Assembly: GCA_020428265.1 (NCBI GenBank)
Contig: JAGQND010000035.1
Coordinates: 1-7,270 of the forward strand
Source: Candidatus Saccharimonadota bacterium
GTDB taxonomy: Bacteria > Patescibacteriota > Saccharimonadia > Saccharimonadales > Saccharimonadaceae
Length of the DNA stretch: 7,270 bases
Direction of reading: 5' to 3'
Position numbers and translations under genes: made by a program. This document shows positions 1-3,885 of this stretch, one piece after another (the first letter of the stretch is position 1; every line of letters starts with the position of its first letter). The notes beneath the pieces were generated by a model that saw only the letters and a program-made list of their open reading frames with translations, made no database searches and was not told the DNA's origin.

Positions 1-100
1 CCACGCGACCACTAGATGGGTGACGCTGTGATTCCTGTACTGCCACACGGTAGACTGGATAGCCTTTGCGGCCAAGTCGTTGCAGACGAATTGCTAGCAT
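1..100 (-). CDS. rpsP: 30S ribosomal protein S16, N-terminal part (cut by window edge)
   Basis: S16 is a small-subunit ribosomal protein that binds 16S rRNA and helps assemble the 30S body. Only the first 33 residues lie in the window. The protein starts MLAIRLQRLGRKGYPVYR and continues VAVQESQRHPSSGRV, which matches the conserved S16 N-terminus (M-x-x-I-R-L-x-R-x-G-x-K-x-x-P-x-Y-R-x-V-V). The ATG is at 100-98. An AGGAAG Shine-Dalgarno lies 11 nt upstream, a slightly long spacing. The gene is last in the visible minus-strand series, 90 bp after rnc, and has its own predicted promoter in that gap. Clustering with rnc and other translation genes fits a housekeeping operon. The C-terminus lies beyond the left edge. 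Confidence 0.92.
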   Translation of the reverse strand, partial: MLAIRLQRLGRKGYPVYRVAVQESQRHPSSGRV

Positions 101-157
101 GTTGAATTAAACTTCCTTTTCTCTATAAATATTACTTTAATCTCTAATTCTCATACG

Positions 158-186
158 ACTATACAGGAATTCGCCCCATATGTCAA
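158..186 (-). promoter_or_regulatory. predicted sigma70-type promoter of rpsP
   Basis: On the minus strand a perfect TTGACA (186-181) is followed after exactly 17 bp by TATAGT (163-158). The -35 box begins 5 bp past the rnc stop codon, so the promoter sits entirely in the rnc-rpsP gap. Transcription would start near 150, giving a leader of about 50 nt before the rpsP ATG at 100. rpsP can therefore be transcribed independently of, or in addition to, read-through from the upstream operon. This is a sequence match only. Confidence 0.7.
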
Positions 187-190
187 TCTG

Positions 191-907
191 TTAGGCGCTT
201 TTTCGCTTTTCGTACGCCGCGAGTGCTGCTTTGGCGGCTTCTTGCTGGGCGTTTTGCTTGCTACTGCCACTACCTTTGCCCATAAGCTTGTCGCCTACAT
301 ATACACCCAGGCTAAACACCTTGTCGTGGTCGGGGCCATCTTCGCTTAGCACCTTGTATACAGGGGTCTGGCCATCAATTTTCTGCGACACTTCCTGTAG
401 GTGACTCTTGGGGTCGCGCCAGCTACCACTCTCTAGTATGCCGTCGAGTTTAGACAAAATGTGCTGTTGTATAAACCTAGCCGCATCGTCGTAGCCGCGC
501 TCTAGGTATATGCTACCTATCACGGCCTCAAAAGCGTTGGCTAGTATCTGTTGGCGGGCGCGCTCGCTACCCTTCTTCTCGCCCTTGCTCATACGTAGTA
601 GTGGCTCATAGCCGAGCAATTTACCGGCCTCGCCTATACTTTCGGTACGCACCAGGCTACTGCGCCAGCTGGTCAGTATGCCTTCTGGCTCGCCAAAGTG
701 GCGGAATAGGTAATCTGTGACCACTAGCTCCAACACGGCATCCCCTAGGAATTCTAGGCGCTCATTGTGCTCGGTCACACTCTTGCGGTGCTCATTCACA
801 TAGCTACGGTGCGTTAGCGCTGTCACTAGGTAATCTATGTTTTTATATTCAAATCCCAGCTTTTCGCGGGCAAATTCTTGGTATGGCGCTACTTGCATGC
901 CACTCAT
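191..907 (-). CDS. rnc: ribonuclease III
   Basis: This cytoplasmic endonuclease cleaves double-stranded RNA and processes rRNA precursors and some mRNAs. The 238 residues are normal for the bacterial enzyme. The N-terminal RNase III domain (about 8-155) holds the signature NERLEFLGD at 48-56, with Glu52 and Asp56 as metal and catalytic ligands. The second acidic cluster reads LANAFEAVIG (122-131): Glu127 is kept, while the position matching E. coli Asp114 is Asn124. A double-stranded RNA-binding domain (about 166-234) ends in the typical GKGSGSSKQNAQQEAAKAAL. The ATG at 907-905 overlaps the stop of the Nudix gene as TAATG and has an AGGAGA Shine-Dalgarno about 8 nt upstream, so Met1 is preferred over Met4. 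The gene is translationally coupled within the rpmF-nusB-Nudix-rnc operon. Confidence 0.95.
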   Translation of the reverse strand: MSGMQVAPYQEFAREKLGFEYKNIDYLVTALTHRSYVNEHRKSVTEHNERLEFLGDAVLELVVTDYLFRHFGEPEGILTSWRSSLVRTESIGEAGKLLGYEPLLRMSKGEKKGSERARQQILANAFEAVIGSIYLERGYDDAARFIQQHILSKLDGILESGSWRDPKSHLQEVSQKIDGQTPVYKVLSEDGPDHDKVFSLGVYVGDKLMGKGSGSSKQNAQQEAAKAALAAYEKRKSA

Positions 908-1398
908 TATAGGTTCTCCTGTCGTATCTTTTTCATCGCGAGTAGCATAAGTTTCCCGATGTCTTCATACTCGATTACATCGAGCGCATCATGAAACTTA
1001 AACCACCGTATATCTTTCATCCATTCTTCTTTTTGTATAGCACTAGTGTCGCCGAGGGCGCGTACAAGGTAAATTTGCGTGGTCATAAGCACCAGCTTGT
1101 CTACACGACGGTAGCGAAAATGGATTTTACCCAACCAGCCCAAAACTTCTACGTTTTTAAGCCCAGCCTCTTCGCCAATCTCACGCCTAGCTGTTTGCTG
1201 CGCCGTCTCACCCTCCTCTATATGACCCTTTGGTATCGTCCAGCGCTCTTTGGCGTCTTGTATGAGTAAAATCTCTACATTTGTACCTTTGCGGCGAAAT
1301 ACAATACCGCCCGACGTTGGTTCGCGGACAATTTCTTGGATAGATTGTTTGTTACGATTAAAATACTGTTTAAATTTATCAAACTTTGGTGTCGGCAT
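907..1398 (-). CDS. Nudix hydrolase (MutT/Ap4A-hydrolase-like)
   Basis: This is a 163-residue Nudix-fold pyrophosphohydrolase; the family cleaves nucleoside diphosphates linked to another moiety. The Nudix box is complete at residues 58-80: Gly58, Glu64, Arg72-Glu73, Glu76-Glu77 and Gly79 fit G-x5-E-x7-R-E-U-x-E-E-x-G-U. The preceding RWTIPKGHIEEGE (52-64) resembles MutT and diadenosine-polyphosphate hydrolases, but the substrate cannot be fixed from sequence. A basic stretch of about 25 residues precedes the first strand (GGIVFRR, 30-36) and could aid RNA or ribosome contact; that is a guess. The ATG lies inside nusB (20-nt overlap) and is set by a strong GGAGGAGG Shine-Dalgarno within nusB. 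The stop overlaps the rnc start. Its position between nusB and rnc suggests a link to RNA or nucleotide housekeeping. Confidence 0.9.
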   Translation of the reverse strand: MPTPKFDKFKQYFNRNKQSIQEIVREPTSGGIVFRRKGTNVEILLIQDAKERWTIPKGHIEEGETAQQTARREIGEEAGLKNVEVLGWLGKIHFRYRRVDKLVLMTTQIYLVRALGDTSAIQKEEWMKDIRWFKFHDALDVIEYEDIGKLMLLAMKKIRQENL

Positions 1399-1837
1399 CC
1401 GGTGCCTCCTCCACGAGAGTTCTAAACGCCGTACCTAGTACGCCATTTATAAACTTACTCGAGTTGTCGGAACCGAAAGCTTTGGCAAGCTCTACTGCTT
1501 CATTTATAGCAACTTTTGGTGGTACTTGCTCCTTGCGGAATAGTAGTTCGTACAAGCCTAAACGCAATATATTGCGGTCAATGCGAGCAATTTGCTCTAG
1601 CGGCCACTCTGGCGCGAGTGGGCGTATGCGATCATCTAGCTCGGCTTGCTTATCGAGCACACCATGAACTAACTGAGTGACAAACTCAGTGTCTTCAATT
1701 TCATCTTCATAGCGCTCAAGATTGCGCTTATAGATCTCGTCAATGTCAGCACTTTTGTCTTCTGACTGCATACGAAACTCGTACTCATACAGAGACTGCA
1801 GTGCGACGATCCTACCCAAATGACGATTTGATGCCAT
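1379..1837 (-). CDS. nusB: transcription antitermination factor NusB
   Basis: NusB joins NusE (S10) on boxA RNA to support antitermination, chiefly of rRNA operons. The 152-residue all-helical protein opens MASNRHLGRIVALQSLYEYE, the usual NusB start (R-x-x-A-x-Q-x-L-Y-x-x-E). It continues with RIDRNILRLGLYELLF (about 86-101) and PPKVAINEAVELAKAFGSDNSSKFINGVLG (split here as PPKVAINEAVELAKAFG then SDNSSKFINGVLG, about 106-135), the most conserved NusB block. The start at 1837 has only a weak Shine-Dalgarno (AAGAG). The gene follows rpmF after 53 bp with no convincing terminator between them, so it is probably co-transcribed. It ends in TGA and overlaps the Nudix gene by 20 nt. Confidence 0.93.
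   Translation of the reverse strand: MASNRHLGRIVALQSLYEYEFRMQSEDKSADIDEIYKRNLERYEDEIEDTEFVTQLVHGVLDKQAELDDRIRPLAPEWPLEQIARIDRNILRLGLYELLFRKEQVPPKVAINEAVELAKAFGSDNSSKFINGVLGTAFRTLVEEAPDADTKV
1405..1412 (-). promoter_or_regulatory. strong Shine-Dalgarno of the Nudix gene, inside nusB
   Basis: The minus strand reads GGAGGAGG six nucleotides before the Nudix ATG at 1398. The site lies within the nusB codons for Val-Glu-Glu-Ala near the C-terminus. It is the strongest ribosome-binding site in this operon and decides the Nudix start. It implies re-initiation or direct entry of ribosomes before nusB translation ends. Confidence 0.8.
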
Positions 1838-1890
1838 TGCTCTTCGGTTCTTTCTTGTTAATGCTTTTCTTTAGTTTAACGCTTTTTTTA

Positions 1891-2040
1891 TTATTTTGCG
1901 AGTTTTTTGCCAGTTTCGTTCTTTGTAGTCTTGACTTTAACTGGTGAAGTTGCGTTTACTCGGCGTGCTAGTTTAAGCACTAGGTGGCTGCGGCGCAGGC
2001 CTGTTTTGCGAGGACTACTCTGCTTTTTTGGTTGTGCCAT
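1891..2040 (-). CDS. rpmF: 50S ribosomal protein L32 (short, zinc-less form)
   Basis: L32 is a small basic protein of the large ribosomal subunit near the peptidyltransferase region. The 49 codons give MAQPKKQSSPRKTGLRRSHL at the start, matching the L32 N-terminal signature (M-A-x-P-K/R-x-x-x-S-x-x-x-x-G-x-R-R-S-H). The rest is Lys/Arg-rich and ends TGKKLAK. It is shorter than E. coli L32 (57 aa) and lacks both the usual C-terminal GYYxGR-type segment and any cysteines, so no zinc site can form. An AAAGGAG Shine-Dalgarno lies 9 nt before the ATG and an extended -10 promoter about 40 nt upstream. It is the first gene of the nusB-Nudix-rnc operon. The C-terminal divergence leaves slight doubt about the family. 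Confidence 0.8.
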   Translation of the reverse strand: MAQPKKQSSPRKTGLRRSHLVLKLARRVNATSPVKVKTTKNETGKKLAK

Positions 2041-2080
2041 GTGAAGATTCTCCTTTAGGCTTTATAAAATACTTGGGTTG

Positions 2081-2109
2081 ATTATAGCAGAAATACGGTG
2101 CTATAGCAA
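2081..2109 (-). promoter_or_regulatory. predicted extended -10 promoter of rpmF operon
   Basis: On the minus strand TTGCTA (2109-2104; 4 of 6 matches to TTGACA) is spaced 17 bp from a perfect TATAAT (2086-2081), which is preceded by TGC as an extended -10. The start point would fall near 2074, giving a leader of about 33 nt that contains the rpmF Shine-Dalgarno. The -35 box overlaps a perfect 10-bp palindrome TGCTATAGCA (2099-2108). It lies only 7 bp from the -35 box of the divergent plus-strand promoter, so the two could compete for polymerase. Confidence 0.75.
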
Positions 2110-2147
2110 GTATACATTGACTTTTTATCGTGTTTATGCTATAATGA
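2109..2147 (+). repeat. duplicated promoter block, copy 1
   Basis: These 39 bp align without gaps to 2955-2993, with 35 identical positions by hand count. The block spans AGTATA, the -35 box, the spacer and the extended -10 through TATAATGA. Identity includes most of the normally variable spacer, which suggests either a copied promoter or a tightly constrained shared regulatory site. Sequence outside the block is different. Confidence 0.75.
2117..2145 (+). promoter_or_regulatory. predicted promoter of the 137-aa membrane protein gene
   Basis: TTGACT (2117-2122) is followed after 17 bp by TATAAT (2140-2145), with TGC before the -10 as an extended element. The start point near 2152 gives a leader of about 29 nt carrying AGGAG (2171-2175), 5 nt before the ATG. 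This is a near-consensus, probably strong promoter. It is almost identical to the promoter at 2963-2991. Confidence 0.85.
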
Positions 2148-2180
2148 GAGTATTCCGTTCTTAAACAATTAGGAGATTTC

Positions 2181-2594
2181 ATGGGAACCACCCAGAAGCG
2201 CGCCACCAAGTACAGCAACGGACAGGTGCTCGCGCTGGCACTAGCCATTCTGTTCGCCTGCTGCTCTGTCGCCGTCGCCATCGTGGCGGTAGGCACCAGC
2301 GGCTTCGGCATCGACCGGAGCACCTTGAACTACACCTGGGCGCCAGAAGCACCCCAGGCGGAGCGCTGCCACGTCGTACAGGTCAACACCGGCATGACGC
2401 TGAGTGGTGTCATGTTGTCGCTGCGCCAGCAGGAGCCGGACGTACTGAACAGCTCTGTGGAAGCCGCCATCAACGGCTACGCCACGGCCTGGGGTCACGA
2501 CGCCTCGGATGCCCTGCCTGGCCCCGGCAAGCTGAGCATTTGCGTGTCGCCTGACGGCAAGCGCATCACCGGCATCAGCCCCGCTGCCGAGTAA
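2181..2594 (+). CDS. small membrane-anchored protein, possible degenerate LysM-like domain
   Basis: This 137-residue protein is not recognised as a named family. A basic cytoplasmic start (MGTTQKRATKYSNGQ) is followed by one hydrophobic helix (about 16-38). The remaining 100 residues should be extracytoplasmic and contain only two cysteines, Cys63 and Cys121, a possible disulfide. Residues 64-122 resemble a stretched LysM repeat: VVQVNTGMTLSGV at 65-77 matches the Y-x-V-x-x-G-D-T-L-x-x-I start, AAINGY (95-100) the A-N-x-L centre, and LPGPGKLSI (112-120) the P-G-x-x-L-x-I end. If real, it would bind peptidoglycan or a related glycan; this is a hypothesis. The gene stands alone with its own promoter, Shine-Dalgarno and terminator. 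About 84 % of codons end in G or C, unlike neighbouring rpmF, which suggests transfer or unusual selection. Confidence 0.8.
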   Translation: MGTTQKRATKYSNGQVLALALAILFACCSVAVAIVAVGTSGFGIDRSTLNYTWAPEAPQAERCHVVQVNTGMTLSGVMLSLRQQEPDVLNSSVEAAINGYATAWGHDASDALPGPGKLSICVSPDGKRITGISPAAE

Positions 2595-2604
2595 CAACAA
2601 TCTC

Positions 2605-2658
2605 CTACAAAGAGCGGAATCCGCCAGGCATACCAGCCTGGCGGATTTTCGTTTGTAG
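2605..2658 (+). terminator. double-stem intrinsic terminator after the 137-aa gene
   Basis: A perfect 12-bp stem, AATCCGCCAGGC (2618-2629) with GCCTGGCGGATT (2636-2647), closes the 6-nt loop ATACCA and runs into TTTCGTTT. An outer 7-bp stem, CTACAAA (2605-2611) with TTTGTAG (2652-2658), can stack beneath it across an internal loop. It begins 10 nt after the stop codon. The inner hairpin is among the clearest structures in the window. Confidence 0.9.
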
Positions 2659-2954
2659 CCTCCCCTAACACCGCTCCCGTCGTTCGGTTTTGCTCCAAAA
2701 CCTACACGTAGGTCGCTACCCGCGGGTCCTGCCGCTCGGTCCGCCCCATATTCGCGCGGAGCGCTCAGTGGGCGCTGCCCCGCCTCGCGTCACCCACGGC
2801 TCGCGCTACTCGAAAGCCAAGGTAGAGCGGTGCTTTGGGGCTATTGAAGGCACTAAAAGCGAAGTGCAACCCAAGAAACACCAGACTGAAACTGTGTGGT
2901 TCTTGGCGTGTAACGGTGCCTTCGATGGGCCTAAAGCACAAAGCGATGCTAGAC
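2659..2954. other. gene-free stretch: GC-rich palindromic segment plus possible coding remnant
   Basis: No confident gene lies here. The left half (about 2690-2815) is GC-rich and dense in short inverted repeats: ACCTAC-AC-GTAGGT (2700-2713), the palindrome ACCCGCGGGT (2718-2727), GAGCGCTC (2759-2766) and AGCGC/GCGCT around 2760-2776. The right half (about 2815-2950) is less GC-rich. It is open on the plus strand (Lys-Val-Glu-Arg-Cys-Phe-Gly-Ala-Ile-Glu-Gly) and also on the minus strand, with codon choice like the flanking operons. The plus frame has no ribosome-binding site and runs through the next promoter into the next gene, so it is unlikely to be a complete gene. A decayed gene, dispersed repeat or structured RNA are all possible; nothing was recognised. 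Confidence 0.4.
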
Positions 2955-2993
2955 AGTATATATTGACTTTTTATTGTACTTATGCTATAATGA
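2955..2993 (+). repeat. duplicated promoter block, copy 2
   Basis: This block matches 2109-2147 at 35 of 39 positions. The differences are C/T before the -35 box and three changes inside the spacer. It carries the same 17-bp spacing and extended -10 and drives the next small membrane-protein gene. Confidence 0.75.
2963..2991 (+). promoter_or_regulatory. predicted promoter of the 113-aa membrane protein gene
   Basis: TTGACT (2963-2968), a 17-bp spacer and TATAAT (2986-2991) preceded by TGC. The start point near 2998 gives a leader of about 40 nt. AAGGAG (3027-3032) lies 6 nt before the ATG at 3039, which fixes the start of the downstream gene. Confidence 0.85.
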
Positions 2994-3038
2994 TAATAGT
3001 TGAGGCAATAGTTTCAATCGAGACCCAAGGAGTTAATA

Positions 3039-3380
3039 ATGCATTTCATTGACAGCGGCCTGATGATGATCCTGCTGGGTGCTTCGGTGCTGTGGACCGT
3101 GATGGTCGGCATCGTGCGGCACTACGAGAACGGCGAGCCCCGCTACTACATGACCACCCGGTACTACACCGGTGGCCTGTGGGGTATCCTGGCGCTCGGC
3201 TGGTTCATCACGAACTGGCCGTTCCCGGCAGACAACCCGGCGCACGCCCTCACCGCCACATTCGCGGTCTGGGCCATCATCCTGCTGCTCATCTCGGTGA
3301 GTATCTGGATCAACTCGGTGCGCAAGCCCACCCCCGCGGTGGAGCAGTACCGGGCACGCAAGGCAGAACGCCTGCGCTGA
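3039..3380 (+). CDS. small three-helix membrane protein (113 aa), unknown function
   Basis: The family is not recognised. Three hydrophobic helices are visible at about 7-26, 45-61 and 69-91. Between helices 1 and 2 lies a polar loop rich in Arg and Tyr (RHYENGEPRYYMTTRYY, 27-43). The second loop is short and acidic/proline-rich (PFPADNPAHA). The C-terminal tail is strongly basic (VRKPTPAVEQYRARKAERLR). The positive-inside rule suggests N-out, C-in, with the Arg/Tyr loop and tail in the cytoplasm. There is no cysteine and no catalytic motif. The gene has its own promoter, AAGGAG site and terminator. Only 12 of 113 codons end in A or T by hand count, the most extreme third-position bias in the window. 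Layout and predicted topology match the next gene, so the two may be distant paralogues. Confidence 0.8.
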   Translation: MHFIDSGLMMILLGASVLWTVMVGIVRHYENGEPRYYMTTRYYTGGLWGILALGWFITNWPFPADNPAHALTATFAVWAIILLLISVSIWINSVRKPTPAVEQYRARKAERLR

Positions 3381-3404
3381 CAAGCACTACATCTCCATGG
3401 GCTA

Positions 3405-3440
3405 CCCCCGTCGCCACTACGGCACGGGGGTTTTCCCTTT
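3405..3440 (+). terminator. intrinsic terminator after the 113-aa gene
   Basis: CCCCCGT (3405-3411) pairs with ACGGGGG (3424-3430). Inside, GCC (3413-3415) can pair with GGC (3421-3423) around the loop ACTAC, leaving one bulged C. The stem is followed by TTTTCCCTTTT. It begins 25 nt after the stop codon and ends 20 bp before the next -35 box, isolating the two genes from each other. Confidence 0.88.
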
Positions 3441-3460
3441 TCTGAGCATTATCACCCAAA

Positions 3461-3489
3461 TTGACAATTATGCTTAAAATTATTATAAT
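3461..3489 (+). promoter_or_regulatory. consensus promoter of the 97-aa membrane protein gene
   Basis: A perfect TTGACA (3461-3466) and a perfect TATAAT (3484-3489) are separated by exactly 17 bp. Unlike the two promoters upstream there is no TGn before the -10, and the spacer differs. The start point near 3496 gives a leader of about 34 nt, with AAGGAG (3519-3524) 5 nt before the ATG. Confidence 0.88.
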
Positions 3490-3529
3490 ATACGTGTTAG
3501 TACGTTTCACACTAGACTAAGGAGTTAGC

Positions 3530-3823
3530 ATGACAACCGCACTCGCTCTCTTGGCGCTCATCGTCGTTTTCGCCGTCGGTGCTGTCATTGTAAGCAAGGT
3601 CCCCGACCCGGGCCAACCACACAACCTCGCCGTCAAGATAGGCCGCGTGTACTTCCCACTCGTGTTCGTGGGGCTGGTACTCTCGATGATCGCCAGCAAC
3701 CTGCAGGGCAGCGGAATCGTGACCGGCGTGTCACTCGGACTGCTCATCTTGAGCATCGTGGCAACCGAAGTTGTATGGTTCCAGCCACGAAACAAGTTCC
3801 CACGCCCCTACAACCGCGTCTAA
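3530..3823 (+). CDS. small three-helix membrane protein (97 aa), unknown function
   Basis: The family is not recognised. Three hydrophobic helices lie at about 3-22, 41-59 and 63-83. Loop 1 is polar and basic (SKVPDPGQPHNLAVKIGR, 22-39), loop 2 is very short (QGSG), and the tail is basic with prolines (QPRNKFPRPYNRV). Predicted topology is N-out, C-in, as in the 113-aa protein upstream; direct residue similarity is too weak to assert homology. The start is fixed by AAGGAG 5 nt before the ATG. The gene is monocistronic, with a perfect promoter and a terminator 22 nt past the stop, and converges on leuS. About 76 % of codons end in G or C. No enzymatic or transport motif is visible. Confidence 0.78.
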   Translation: MTTALALLALIVVFAVGAVIVSKVPDPGQPHNLAVKIGRVYFPLVFVGLVLSMIASNLQGSGIVTGVSLGLLILSIVATEVVWFQPRNKFPRPYNRV

Positions 3824-3845
3824 CGCAAAACGCACTCGTACCATC

Positions 3846-3876
3846 CCCTCACTAGCTACGGCCAGTGAGGGATTTT
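3846..3876 (+). terminator. intrinsic terminator between convergent 97-aa gene and leuS
   Basis: CCCTCACT (3846-3853) pairs with AGTGAGGG (3864-3871) around a 10-nt loop, followed by ATTTT on the plus strand. On the minus strand the same hairpin lies 15 nt past the leuS stop but is followed by GATGG, not T residues. It therefore fits the plus-strand gene well and leuS poorly. Confidence 0.85.
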
Positions 3877-3885
3877 AAATTAAAG

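Noticed and set aside
1838..1890. Possible terminator between rpmF and nusB
   Set aside because: Only a weak GTTAA/TTAAC pairing is present, with no GC stem or following T-run on the minus strand, so the genes are better read as one operon.
2241..2600. 119-codon minus-strand frame opposite the 137-aa gene
   Set aside because: Same cause: GC-rich codons on the plus strand leave the antisense open. The plus-strand gene has the promoter, SD, membrane helix and terminator.
2690..3052. 120-codon plus-strand open frame across the gap before the 113-aa gene
   Set aside because: It has no Shine-Dalgarno, begins in palindromic GC-rich DNA, runs through a near-consensus promoter and ends inside the next gene's first codons. 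At most it preserves a coding remnant at about 2815-2950.
3033..3383. Long minus-strand frame opposite the 113-aa membrane gene
   Set aside because: It is a shadow frame produced by strong G/C third-position bias. Its translation is His/Asp/Arg-rich low-quality sequence and it lacks start signals.
3846..3876. The convergent hairpin acting as a bidirectional terminator for leuS
   Set aside because: On the minus strand the stem is followed by GATGG rather than a T-tract, so support is limited to the plus-strand gene.
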